From contig JAGXNR010000017.1 in assembly GCA_019894875.1 (NCBI GenBank), positions 1-42,421 on the forward strand: a stretch of 42,421 nucleotides of DNA. The letters are read 5' to 3'. Below the pieces are notes generated by a model that made no database searches, was not told where the DNA came from, and was given only the letters and a program-made list of their open reading frames with translations. Both the position numbers and the translations under genes were made by a program. Below, in pieces: positions 9,179-18,060 of the stretch (within the stretch, counting starts at the first letter, position 1; each line of letters begins with the position of its first letter). The DNA is from Promethearchaeota archaeon. Its GTDB lineage: Archaea; Asgardarchaeota; Lokiarchaeia; Sigynarchaeales; SOKP01.

Positions 9179-10552
9179 ATGCCATATCACATTGCTTTTG
9201 ATGTATCTCATAAACCGAGAGGTAGAATTGATGAGAATTTAACTGAACTTCGAGATCAGTTAAACTCGAATGAATTCGTTTGTTACAATTTTTTAGAAGT
9301 CCCAATAACAGAAGAATCCTTGACACCCTATGATATTTTAGTATTAGTTTGTCCTGATTTTTCAAGGATCTCTCCTAACGAAATTACTCATATAGTAAAA
9401 TGGGTCAAAAATTCAGGTGGCGGGTTATTATTATTATCTCACGCAGGTGGTGATAAAGGACGTGGGAGTAATTTATCTGAAATTTCAGAGCAATTTGGCA
9501 TAATGTTTGAAAATGATCAAGTCCTTGATGAGAATACAAATTTGGGATTAGAAAATATTCCTTTAATTTCTACATTTAACATCCCTCATCCCATCACGGC
9601 TAATATCGATACTTTATGTTATAGATCTGGATGTTCTCTTTCAATAGTAGGCAGTGGAGCATTTTCGATAGCAGATTCGAATGAAACGTCTGAACCTTTT
9701 TCCTGTCCACTAGTTTGTGTAACAGAAATAAACAATGGAAGAGTTTGTTGCATTGGAAGTTATGAAATGTTTAGAGATAACATTGGGGGAGGATTTCAGT
9801 GCTCTGATCATTCAAGTTTTACGATAAATATATTTAAGTGGCTAGTATCAGATTATCGTATGGGATTGAGATCCACAGACGATATTCCTATTCCTGTTTC
9901 TCAAGAAAAAATGATGATTTCTACAGAAGAGGTTCAACCGGAAATTTCAGATTCTGCCGCTCCAAGCGAAAAACGATCAATAAACATAGATTTTTCGATG
10001 AAAATTTCAAAAAAAAGTGAATTATTTGAATTATTAAAGATATTTCAGAACCAAATAAATACAATAAAAACAACTATCGATAAGTTAATAAAAACATCTG
10101 CAGAATCAGATGAGGATATTACTGAAATAACTCCTATGGAGATTTCTCAATCACCGCGTGATGATCTTGATATTCAAGTCAGTGAACCGGAACCTTCTAA
10201 ACCACCAAAAATTAAGAGTAAAATTTTTGAAATAGGTGATACCGAACTCACATCTTTACCCCCAAAACCAGAAAGTCTGATAAAAGAGGAACCAGAGGAA
10301 ATTAGTGATCCTGTCTTAAAACCTGTACCTAAATTGAAAACTAAAACTAAAACAAAAAAAGAATTAAAGGATGAACGAAAAGGATTAGAAACAAAATTAA
10401 GTTCTGTTGAGGATTTATTAGAATTTATTGGTAAAAAGCATTCGTCTGGCAAGATTGATGATGATGAATTCTCGAAAAGAACAAAGAAACTTCAAAACGA
10501 TATTAAGAAAACAAAGAAAAAAATCAATGTTCTCGACAAACTTCTAGACTAA
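9179..10552 (+). CDS. GIFT (IFT52/GldG-like) domain protein with C-terminal helical hairpin
   Basis: Residues 1-225 match the GIFT domain shared by intraflagellar transport protein IFT52 and bacterial GldG-type proteins. The sequence FDVSHKPRGRID is followed by ITEESLTPYDILVLVCPD, a helix, GGGLLLLSHAGG (80-91), FGIMFENDQV (106-115), then HPIT and a late strand GRVCCIGS. Order and spacing are those of IFT52 N-terminal domains, including the (F/Y)GIMxxNDxV segment. Residues 240-390 are a disordered linker rich in Pro, Ser, Glu and Lys. The last 65 residues form a charged antiparallel hairpin with a KIDDDEF turn, SHOCT-like. There is no signal peptide or membrane helix, so it is cytosolic. Binding of carbohydrate or protein ligands is possible but unproven. 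The ATG at 9179 is firm. Confidence 0.78.
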   Translation: MPYHIAFDVSHKPRGRIDENLTELRDQLNSNEFVCYNFLEVPITEESLTPYDILVLVCPDFSRISPNEITHIVKWVKNSGGGLLLLSHAGGDKGRGSNLSEISEQFGIMFENDQVLDENTNLGLENIPLISTFNIPHPITANIDTLCYRSGCSLSIVGSGAFSIADSNETSEPFSCPLVCVTEINNGRVCCIGSYEMFRDNIGGGFQCSDHSSFTINIFKWLVSDYRMGLRSTDDIPIPVSQEKMMISTEEVQPEISDSAAPSEKRSINIDFSMKISKKSELFELLKIFQNQINTIKTTIDKLIKTSAESDEDITEITPMEISQSPRDDLDIQVSEPEPSKPPKIKSKIFEIGDTELTSLPPKPESLIKEEPEEISDPVLKPVPKLKTKTKTKKELKDERKGLETKLSSVEDLLEFIGKKHSSGKIDDDEFSKRTKKLQNDIKKTKKKINVLDKLLD

Positions 10553-10567
10553 TAATATAAACATTAA

Positions 10568-11905
10568 TTAGTGCAATTTATGATTATTCTTTGGCTTAAC
10601 AGGATGATCTTCTGGAATATAAGGTTGCGCGAAACGATTCACTATTTCGAAAAAATCCTTATCACTAACACCTTCAGTCATTTTCTTTAATTCTTCTTTG
10701 ACTATAATAAACGATTTTCTTAGTTCTTCTTTAGATGTTGTTTCAGCCTTTTTCTTTACTTCAGAGACAATCTTTCTAATTACCTCCTCTGGAATGTCTA
10801 AATCTAACACTTTTATTTTATCATGTATCCAGTAAGTAATTGATTTTGTTCCTGAGAACTTCCCATAATAAAATTTTCTCCTCCGTCCAACCATATGAGG
10901 ATTTATAGGCTCGTAAGTTAGTGGATGAGCTAAAATCGCAGCAATGTGAAGACCACTCTCATGTGAGAATGCATATTCTCCCACAATGGGTTTATATTGG
11001 GATAAAGGTTTTCCAAAATACCTTTCACATTCTTGACTTAGCTCTGGCATTCTAGTTAGATCAATTCCTGTTTTAATTCCTAACCTCTCAAGGATAGTAG
11101 CTACTTCATCTAATGCCGCATTTCCCGCTCGTTCACCGTATCCATTAATGCAGGTGTGCGGATATTGACATCCTTCTAAAACACCTGTTATAGTATTAGC
11201 TACAGCCAAGCCAAAATCATTGTGAGTGTGAATCCCTATCGGGGTTTTTATCTTTAAAGGATTAACTATTTCTTCTTTAATGCGTTTAATTAAGTAAGAA
11301 GTGGAATGTGGAGTCAAGACACCTACGGTATCTCCTAAAACAATACGTTCAGCGCCATACTCAATGGCAGTGCTAAAGATATTTTTTAAATGCTCAAAGT
11401 CACATCTAGTTCCATCTTCAGAGACCCAATTAACTTTAAATCCATTATCCTTGGCATACTGAATTGCAATTTTAAGTTTTTCTAACTGTTCCTCTTCGGT
11501 TTGCTTCAATGTTTTCCTAAAAATGGCTGAAATTGGCATAAAAATCACAATTTCTTTAAGATCCGTATCAATGCATGCATCAATATCATCCTTTCTGGGT
11601 CTAGCGATTCCTAAAATGGTGGAATTATTAAAATTCTCATTCACAATAGTTTTTACAATATTTTTTTCTGATTCTGATACTGCTGGAAATCCTACTGCGA
11701 TTAATTTGACTCCAATCTCATCCATTAATTTAGCTAAATGAATCTTTTCCTCGAGAGTTAAATATACTGTTGGACTTTGTTCTCCATCACGCAATGTTTC
11801 ATCCCAGATTTCAATTTCTTTGGGAAAATCATAATCTCTGAGAGAGATTTCATTATAATCAACAAGGAGCTCTCGAAGCTCCTCCTTTGAGAATTTATAT
11901 GACAT
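10568..11905 (-). CDS. 2-isopropylmalate / homocitrate synthase family enzyme
   Basis: A 445-residue acyl-CoA Claisen condensation enzyme of the LeuA/NifV/LYS20/CimA family. The TIM barrel opens with WDETLRDGEQSP (34-45; catalytic R39, D40), has SEDGTRCDF (162-170) and the metal-binding HTHND (226-230), and continues to NGYGERAGNAALDEV. HESGLHIAAILAHP belongs to the second subdomain. The C-terminal allosteric LeuA_dimer domain of true 2-isopropylmalate synthases is missing, so homocitrate synthase or a related Claisen enzyme is at least as likely. AAAGGATT precedes the ATG at 11905. The neighbouring Lrp/AsnC regulator recalls archaeal lysine biosynthesis control. The exact oxo-acid substrate cannot be decided from sequence. 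Confidence 0.85.
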   Translation of the reverse strand: MSYKFSKEELRELLVDYNEISLRDYDFPKEIEIWDETLRDGEQSPTVYLTLEEKIHLAKLMDEIGVKLIAVGFPAVSESEKNIVKTIVNENFNNSTILGIARPRKDDIDACIDTDLKEIVIFMPISAIFRKTLKQTEEEQLEKLKIAIQYAKDNGFKVNWVSEDGTRCDFEHLKNIFSTAIEYGAERIVLGDTVGVLTPHSTSYLIKRIKEEIVNPLKIKTPIGIHTHNDFGLAVANTITGVLEGCQYPHTCINGYGERAGNAALDEVATILERLGIKTGIDLTRMPELSQECERYFGKPLSQYKPIVGEYAFSHESGLHIAAILAHPLTYEPINPHMVGRRRKFYYGKFSGTKSITYWIHDKIKVLDLDIPEEVIRKIVSEVKKKAETTSKEELRKSFIIVKEELKKMTEGVSDKDFFEIVNRFAQPYIPEDHPVKPKNNHKLH

Positions 11906-12047
11906 AGTTGAATCCTTTCAAATATTAATGATATTTAAAATTATAGAGACCAAATAAATTTCATTTATGAAAAAATTCATATCAAATCAGAGAAAAAAAT
12001 TACGATTACCAAAATAAGAGATTATGTAAAAAAGATGAGGAGAATAT

Positions 12048-12467
12048 TTATTTGATTACGTCTGTAATAAAACATGTTTCTACGATCTTAATACCTTTAA
12101 TCTGAGAGATTTTTTCTTCAATAAGAGGATTAAACAACTCAATACTTCCTATTTCAACTTTCATAAAAAGTCCACAATCACCAGAAAGCCTCCAAACATC
12201 AGTGATTTCTTCGATTTCTAGCAACTCTTTTAAAATTCTTTTGATATCTTTAAAATCAGGCTCAGCTTTCACAGTTGCTCTAGTTCGAGGTTTATTATCA
12301 ATAGAATAATCAATGGTAAATTTCTTAATTACTCCCTCATCTGTTAATTTTTTTACACGTCTTCTCACGGTTGCTTCAGTTTTCCCTACATTTTCAGAAA
12401 TATCATTAAATGACATTCTACTATTTTCTTTTAATAATTCTAATATTCTTATATCAACAATATCCAT
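12048..12467 (-). CDS. Lrp/AsnC family transcriptional regulator
   Basis: A 139-residue Lrp/AsnC-type regulator. Residues 1-50 are a winged helix-turn-helix (DIRILELLKENSRMSFNDIS, then KTEATVRRRVKKLTDEGVIK). Residues 60-139 are an RAM ligand-binding domain, alpha/beta with a TDVWRLSGDCGLFMKVE strand pair. Such proteins bind DNA as octamers and respond to amino acids. It lies 142 bases upstream of the isopropylmalate/homocitrate synthase-like gene on the same strand, so that gene is its most likely target. The size and setting resemble the Sulfolobus lysine regulator LysM; this is an analogy, not an assignment. Confidence 0.9.
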   Translation of the reverse strand: MDIVDIRILELLKENSRMSFNDISENVGKTEATVRRRVKKLTDEGVIKKFTIDYSIDNKPRTRATVKAEPDFKDIKRILKELLEIEEITDVWRLSGDCGLFMKVEIGSIELFNPLIEEKISQIKGIKIVETCFITDVIK

Positions 12468-12854
12468 AATAATGCAATTATGATTTAATTTTTTAATATT
12501 TCAATTATTCCTATTATAAAAATAATTTAACTTAATTATTAAATTTGATTGAATTATTTATTAAATTCGCCATATTTATTAAATATACAAACAAGAATGT
12601 CTAAAAAGTCATATTTTAATATATCAACTTATTAATAATGAATTGAATTGTGAAACATCCTTCTTATCTAAAAGTGAAAATTCATATACTAAAATTTGAC
12701 TTTTTATTAGGATTTGACGGTTAATCCCCAGAAACAAATTAGTTATATTTGAGTTCAATTAAAAAAAAGTTCTTAGAGAAGATGTAAATTTCGATAAGGA
12801 TCTACGAGAATAAAACAAAAAAATAAGATATAAAAAAAATAGTAGTTAATTTTA
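12468..12854. other. AT-rich intergenic region
   Basis: 387 bases without a convincing reading frame. It holds the promoter of the Lrp gene on its left side and the 3' end of the 961-residue protein's transcript on its right side. No RNA gene or repeat was recognised. Confidence 0.5.
12817..12839 (-). terminator. Double poly-T terminator for the 961-residue protein gene
   Basis: On the minus strand two T runs (8 at 12839-12832 and 7 at 12823-12817) follow the stop codon at 12855 within 40 bases, as expected for an archaeal intrinsic terminator. Confidence 0.5.
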
Positions 12855-15740
12855 CTATCTTCTTTTTGATAAGAATATTAAAATGACACTAACACATCCG
12901 AGAGCAAGAAAAATGACCGCACTAATTGTAAAACCTAAACTCACGGTATTTGCATAAGTATATACATCAGTTGGTAAATTCAACTTCTCTTTCAAATAAG
13001 GTAGAGAAAATTCTTCCCTAATTCGATCAATCCATGCTATTATTGCTTCCATCTGACTATCATCTAGTTCGTGGTAATCTTTTAAAGTTTGGTATACGCT
13101 TAAATCTCTTGTTGCCTGAAACCATAATCCATTTCCTTTTTGGTTAACAAGAGAAAATGAATTTTGTGTATTCCATAGTGTCTCTGAAGTTTCTTGATTA
13201 ATGTTACTTTTAACTGGAATACCGAGTTCCCACCCTGTAATAGAATTTAGCCCAAAGGCGGGATCTAGATCAATACCATTAACAAAGAGGGAGCCATTAG
13301 TCCATTGACGATGGAATTCTAATCCTACTAAAGATTTCATGGTATATCCAGTTAATTCAGTTAAAATATTCGGAACAACATCTTCTTTAAATGAAGTAAA
13401 TAACCAATTAAGGGTCATGTTTATCTGAGTCGAGTCTAAACTAAATAACGCGATTAATTCATTTTTTGCTACTAAATCTCCATTAAATGCATCAATCCAT
13501 TTTAAAATACCATTAGTATCGATGAATGAAGATGAATTGTCAATATCAAAGAGAGCCCGTGCTGTTTCATAAGAAATATTAGATTGAATGGGTGAACCTA
13601 CTTCAAAACCCTTAACTATACCACTAATATTGATTCCACCAGGTATAACGGTAGCATTTGCCCATTGTTCTAGAAATAATATTCCCGCATATTCACCAGT
13701 AGTTAATCTAATTCCGAGAGGTTGCTGAATAATAAAAACTATCGGAGTAAGAGTATTTTTTACCTTTACAATTAACCAATTATATAATTGATCAAATTGA
13801 TCCTCTGTCAAATTATAGGTAGCATTTAACTGATCTTGAATAGTTAAGTTACCCCTTGCGGCTTGATACCATTTTAAAATGCCCGTATCATTTACAATCG
13901 CATTTGGATTCATTGGATCCCAAAGATTAACGGTTAAACTGTAAGTAATGTTAGTGGCGGTTGGAATTCCTGCTTCCAATCCGCTTTGGGAAATTGCTCC
14001 AATTATTGTCTCTAATAAGTACTCCTTGAGATATTGTCCGAAAGGAAAGAGTTGAGAAAGCCAAGTTGCATTATATGTCATCTCCATTAAAGATCTATTC
14101 GTACCTATATTCAATAACGCTGAATCATAGAAATCTAGCCAATTAAGTAAACCAAATCCGGAACTTATTGATGTGAATATTCCTGGATAATCTTTATATC
14201 CATCTAATAATCTTTCTTGAGCAGTAGCGGTGTAATTAAGACTGTCACTAGCATTAGAAATGTATTCTGAGACACCCCTTATACTAGTAGAATAATTGAT
14301 TTGAAGTGTCTCATTGTTAAAAAATAAGTCCCTAGCAACTGTTTCATTATGGGTTGTAAGCAGTGAATCAATTTCAGCCCTTACTTCTAAAGCGGCACTT
14401 CTTGCTTTTAAGAGATCTCCAATTTCACTACTTAATTCATTAATTTGAATTCCTCCGGTAAAAATTGAGGCATTCGCCCATTGTTCGTAAAAGTCTATTG
14501 ATGCTGCGGACTCTAAAGTTAATCCTTCTAAGGCTAGTTGAGATGGAATAATAATATCCATAATATGTTGAGTTATATATGTAGTAAGGTTGTTTAATTG
14601 ATAATAGGTAGCATTATATTGTGATTGAATAGTAGCGTTCCCAGAAGTTTCTGCGTAATATATTAAATAATCCAAAACACCCTGACCTGGAAACTCATCT
14701 TCTAATATTCCTGGAACATCTTCGTTTCCATATAATATTCTTTGCTGAGCTATTGTACTGTAACTAAGGTTACTCAATCCTCCAGCACCAAATTCTGAAA
14801 TACCCGCAATAGGTGTAATATTATCAGTAGTGAATGACCAATTTTTATCATTGAAGAATAGATCTTTAGATCTCGCGGTGGCATATACAGATGGAGTTAT
14901 AGTATTATTCCACGTTTGGGGGACAACTGACGCCCATAAATAACTAGAAACATAAGTTGCTAAAGATGTGAGTTGGTTCCACGTTGAATCGTAAGAATTT
15001 TGCATAGTGATATTGTAAGTGTCGGGATCATTTGTTGCATTTTCATACAATTCCATAAATTCTAAAATTCCAGTACCATTTTCAACATCTTGAATTAAAC
15101 CAGGATAACTAAGATATCCATCTAATAATCTTTCTTGAGCAGTGGCAGTAAAGTTAATTGAGCTAGAACTGCTTGTTGCATATTCAGACACTCCCATAAT
15201 TGAAGTCCCATTAATTGAAGTATCATAATCAACTTGGAAAGTATAATTGTTGAAAAATAGGTCTCTAGCAAAAACAGGGGTAGTTGTATTTGAAGTTATA
15301 ACTTGCCCTAAAGTATCATTAATGATCTGTGCGGATAATGGACCGTTGATACTAGCAAGGATATCTTCGTATACGTCTTCAAGACTATCACCTATTAGAT
15401 CAGCTGTCATTGATCCATTAATTCTTTCCAGAAATAATGGCATTGTTAGATTTTTAAGATATACGAGAGAACTAGGAATAAATCTAACTTCAACTATCTC
15501 ATCTTTTATATTTCTGGTTTCCTGATTTTTGATCACGGGTAAAACTTCTGTTATTCCTAAGCCAAGATATTGGGCTTCTATTTCTGATATGGCTTCTTCT
15601 TGAATGTGCAAAATAGTACTCGGTATATTTTCTCCTATTTGATCTGTAATAAATCCACTTGCGATAAAACCCGTTGGTAGTAAGCCAATACCAATTGCTA
15701 ACAATATAACAGAAATATTTATTTTAGATTTATTTAACAT
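12855..15740 (-). CDS. Large two-helix surface protein with two families of internal repeats
   Basis: 961 residues. A membrane helix at about 9-31 and another at 933-956 followed by FLSKRR imply both ends at the membrane, with about 900 residues outside. The ectodomain is full of N-glycosylation sequons. Repeat type A occurs three times (about 158-232, 289-362, 468-538): ARDLFFNN, GVSEY, then TAxxRxLxGYxxxPGI and a GLLxWLxFY-like end. Type B has two recurrent parts: a QWANA/T motif (419-423, 692-696, 812-816) and a (G)IPxxxNIxxExAxxLWDxxNxxSxxNxxGILKW segment (about 590-628, 715-748, 838-873). The arrangement of anchors flanking a glycosylated ectodomain recalls CD36/LIMP-2 scavenger receptors, but I cannot confirm homology. 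It diverges from the membrane protein gene at 15950. Confidence 0.8.
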   Translation of the reverse strand: MLNKSKINISVILLAIGIGLLPTGFIASGFITDQIGENIPSTILHIQEEAISEIEAQYLGLGITEVLPVIKNQETRNIKDEIVEVRFIPSSLVYLKNLTMPLFLERINGSMTADLIGDSLEDVYEDILASINGPLSAQIINDTLGQVITSNTTTPVFARDLFFNNYTFQVDYDTSINGTSIMGVSEYATSSSSSINFTATAQERLLDGYLSYPGLIQDVENGTGILEFMELYENATNDPDTYNITMQNSYDSTWNQLTSLATYVSSYLWASVVPQTWNNTITPSVYATARSKDLFFNDKNWSFTTDNITPIAGISEFGAGGLSNLSYSTIAQQRILYGNEDVPGILEDEFPGQGVLDYLIYYAETSGNATIQSQYNATYYQLNNLTTYITQHIMDIIIPSQLALEGLTLESAASIDFYEQWANASIFTGGIQINELSSEIGDLLKARSAALEVRAEIDSLLTTHNETVARDLFFNNETLQINYSTSIRGVSEYISNASDSLNYTATAQERLLDGYKDYPGIFTSISSGFGLLNWLDFYDSALLNIGTNRSLMEMTYNATWLSQLFPFGQYLKEYLLETIIGAISQSGLEAGIPTATNITYSLTVNLWDPMNPNAIVNDTGILKWYQAARGNLTIQDQLNATYNLTEDQFDQLYNWLIVKVKNTLTPIVFIIQQPLGIRLTTGEYAGILFLEQWANATVIPGGINISGIVKGFEVGSPIQSNISYETARALFDIDNSSSFIDTNGILKWIDAFNGDLVAKNELIALFSLDSTQINMTLNWLFTSFKEDVVPNILTELTGYTMKSLVGLEFHRQWTNGSLFVNGIDLDPAFGLNSITGWELGIPVKSNINQETSETLWNTQNSFSLVNQKGNGLWFQATRDLSVYQTLKDYHELDDSQMEAIIAWIDRIREEFSLPYLKEKLNLPTDVYTYANTVSLGFTISAVIFLALGCVSVILIFLSKRR

Positions 15741-15949
15741 AATAAATATTTTGTAGTGTATAATATAAAATTTATCAATTAAAAAGCAATTGATCTGTTT
15801 ATTTCAATTCTTAAATTGAGAAAGTTAGAATAGCCACAAACTAATCTAGACTAAATTTTGGTTATATTGTTCAATAAAAGTACATCAAATCTGATATTAA
15901 AAATTCTCTTAAAATAAAAAAAAAACTTTTTTATAGAGTTTATATTAAC

Positions 15950-16531
15950 ATGCTTAATATGGAAAAACAAACAATTATTAAATTGGCAATTCCATTCATA
16001 TTTTTAGCAAGTATTTATTCTGGTATATTCTATAATTTTGTATTTTGGTTTAATTCTAGTAGCTTTAATACATACTGGTCATTTTTTATTACTTCCTCGA
16101 CATTCATAGACACAATAACGATTACATTTATCGCGTTTACAATAGTTCTTTTAGTCTCAATAAACATGATGGATAAAATAAGCTATAAACCAATCCTTAT
16201 ATTTTGCTTTATCTTAATTGGATTTTGTTGCATCTACATAAGTTTAACAATTATGGTAGAGTGGCTTTTTCTTTTCTACTTTCTTATGGGTTTATCTATT
16301 GCATATCTTACCCCTTGTCTAATAAAACTAACAACTGAAAAAATAAAAACTGAGAACACGAAAGAAAAGTTTAAAAACTCATTCGCTATAATTGTATTAA
16401 TCTGGTTATTCGTTTCAGCTATGTTGTTTTTGGGTCTTGGCACTTATTATCCATCATCTTCATGGAGGCTTTTTTATTTGGTTACGGGAATAATAAATAT
16501 CGCATCATCACCTCTAATTAACTTCCTTTAA
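15950..16531 (+). CDS. Half-size MFS-like membrane protein
   Basis: 193 residues with about six hydrophobic helices: LAIPFIFLASIYSGIFYN, the TITFIAFTIVLLVSI region, ILIFCFILIGFCCIYISL, LFLFYFLMGLSIAYLT, FAIIVLIWLFVSAMLFLGLG and LFYLVTGIINIASSP. A polar, charged loop (KLTTEKIKTENTKEKFKN) separates helices 4 and 5. This resembles the first half of a major facilitator transporter; full members have 12 helices. The frame ends cleanly and no second half follows in any plus-strand frame, so it is either a real small protein or a truncated transporter. An AT-rich TATA-like stretch (15924-15937) lies about 20 bases before the ATG; the second ATG (15959) may be the actual, leaderless start. Confidence 0.6.
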   Translation: MLNMEKQTIIKLAIPFIFLASIYSGIFYNFVFWFNSSSFNTYWSFFITSSTFIDTITITFIAFTIVLLVSINMMDKISYKPILIFCFILIGFCCIYISLTIMVEWLFLFYFLMGLSIAYLTPCLIKLTTEKIKTENTKEKFKNSFAIIVLIWLFVSAMLFLGLGTYYPSSSWRLFYLVTGIINIASSPLINFL

Positions 16532-16869
16532 ATTTTCTTAAATTACCCAGTATTAGCTAAAATACAAGAATTTATGGAGATATAATATACTAAATAGAGG
16601 TATTTTTAGCTTTCTTCATTTTTTGATATAATACAGATTACTTTTATCAAATATCGAATAGAATCCTATTATTTGATATATTCAATGTTTGAAAAATCCC
16701 TTTTTAATTCCCTTAAGTCATCAATCTAGAAATTATAAATGTTGATAGAAAAGTCCATTAAATGTAAAAAGTAAATACTGATTAGTTTTAAAAGAAATCC
16801 TAGTAATAATAATATTATTAGAGAGTAATAAATTCTTTAATTAATACTCATGGGGAAAGAAGCAAATTA
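16532..16869. other. Intergenic region upstream of the TrmB-family gene
   Basis: 338 bases, very AT-rich and without a credible gene. It carries the perfect palindrome described at 16807-16820 and the leader of the TrmB-like gene. Nothing else was recognised. Confidence 0.45.
16807..16820. promoter_or_regulatory. Perfect 14-bp palindrome, possible operator
   Basis: TAATAATATTATTA reads the same on both strands and lies 50 bases before the ATG of the TrmB-family regulator, where an autoregulatory site would be placed. It is pure A+T, so chance occurrence in this genome is quite possible. Confidence 0.25.
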
Positions 16870-17670
16870 ATGTCAAAAGAAATACCAGATAATGTTAAGG
16901 ATTCTTTACGGTCAATAGGGCTTACTGATTATGAGATATCTATTTATCTTACCCTTATAAGTAAGGGTCCTATGGACGCTAGAGAACTTTCCGAAGCATC
17001 AGGGGTCCCATATTCAAGAATTTACAATATTTTAACTCAGCTTGATAAAGAAAAAATGTGGATTATCAAGGAGGAGGAAAGTCGACCTAGCAGGTATTTC
17101 GCCAAATCACCGGATGAGGCTCTTGTAATTGCTAAAAAGCAATACAATGATAGTTTTAATGAATACTCAAATAGAATTATCCATACACTTAGCCCGATTT
17201 ATCAATCTCATGATACTCCTATAAAAATTGCTTTGTATATTCATAGAGGAAGAGATGTTTGCATTAATAAAGCATTATCATTAATTGATATCGCAAAAAA
17301 TTCAATTTATCTGGTATCTACCAAATTAGACTTTCTGGAAGCATTTTATGATGATATAAAAAAAGCAAGAGCTCGAGGAGTCATAGATTTGAGACTACTT
17401 GTCGAAGCAAAAGCTTTAGATGATGACAATTTTAAACCAATACTCAAAAAATATGATTCTCTATGTGAAATCAAATGGAGAGACCAAATTTTTGGGAGTG
17501 CTATTATTGTGGATGAAGGAGAAGATGCATTTATCATACTTTCTGAGAGCTTCTTCCCCGAGAAAATGTCATATTTCGGAGTAGCGACTGATCATGTAGC
17601 TTTTGGACCGGCATCCTTATATTACTATGATTATCTTTACCAATCTGCTAGCGTAGCAAAATTGGATTAA
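16870..17670 (+). CDS. TrmB-family transcriptional regulator
   Basis: 266 residues. The N-terminal winged helix (10-85) has the TrmB signature: LRSIGLTDYEISIYLTLISK, GPMDARELSEASGVPYSRIY, then a wing with RPSRYFAKSPDEAL. A short coiled coil follows (LVIAKKQYNDSFNEYSNRII). The C-terminal 150 residues form an alpha/beta effector domain of the PLD-like TrmB type (SIYLVSTKLDFLEAFYDDIK, ARGVIDLRLLVEA, IIVDEGEDAFII). TrmB proteins commonly sense sugars and control transport or central carbon genes. Here the target is not evident; the adjacent genes are a half-size MFS-like protein upstream and ferredoxin genes convergent downstream. GGGG precedes the ATG by 15 bases. Confidence 0.85.
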   Translation: MSKEIPDNVKDSLRSIGLTDYEISIYLTLISKGPMDARELSEASGVPYSRIYNILTQLDKEKMWIIKEEESRPSRYFAKSPDEALVIAKKQYNDSFNEYSNRIIHTLSPIYQSHDTPIKIALYIHRGRDVCINKALSLIDIAKNSIYLVSTKLDFLEAFYDDIKKARARGVIDLRLLVEAKALDDDNFKPILKKYDSLCEIKWRDQIFGSAIIVDEGEDAFIILSESFFPEKMSYFGVATDHVAFGPASLYYYDYLYQSASVAKLD

Positions 17671-17748
17671 TTCAAACTAGATATTAAGAGATTATCCATT
17701 TCTGATTCTTTTAGTTGGATAAAAATATAAATAGATAGCCAATAGGAT

Positions 17749-18048
17749 TTACCATTTTATGCTTATTGCTTTTTCAGGGCACACTTCAACACACTTAAAA
17801 CAACGTGTACAAAGTGAACCCCATTGAGGTTTTATCCTCCACCGTTGCGGATCATAAGGATCTTTAAAATCTAAATCTAATGCAGAATGCATCATAAAAA
17901 CTGCGGGATCGCAAACTTTAAGACATTTACAGCAATCTCTAGGATCTACCTTTCCATCTTCACCACAAATCGAATAATCAATTCGAATTTTGGTCCTTTT
18001 TTGCTTTAATGGTTTTTTCAATTTTATTGTTTTCAATTTACTTCCCAT
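17749..18048 (-). CDS. Small ferredoxin-type protein, two [4Fe-4S] sites, one atypical
   Basis: 99 residues. The C-terminal cluster is canonical: C80-x2-C83-x2-C86-x3-C90-P. The N-terminal one is unusual: C39-x2-C42-x3-C46 is present but the remaining ligand would be C28, ten residues ahead, or the adjacent C40, and the usual proline after the last Cys is Asp. The first 22 residues are very basic. The gene lies 12 bases after the 290-residue iron-sulfur protein on the same strand with AAAGGTG before its ATG, so the two are co-transcribed and probably work together in electron transfer to an enzyme not encoded here. Confidence 0.8.
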   Translation of the reverse strand: MGSKLKTIKLKKPLKQKRTKIRIDYSICGEDGKVDPRDCCKCLKVCDPAVFMMHSALDLDFKDPYDPQRWRIKPQWGSLCTRCFKCVEVCPEKAISIKW

Positions 18049-18060
18049 AACAACACCTTT

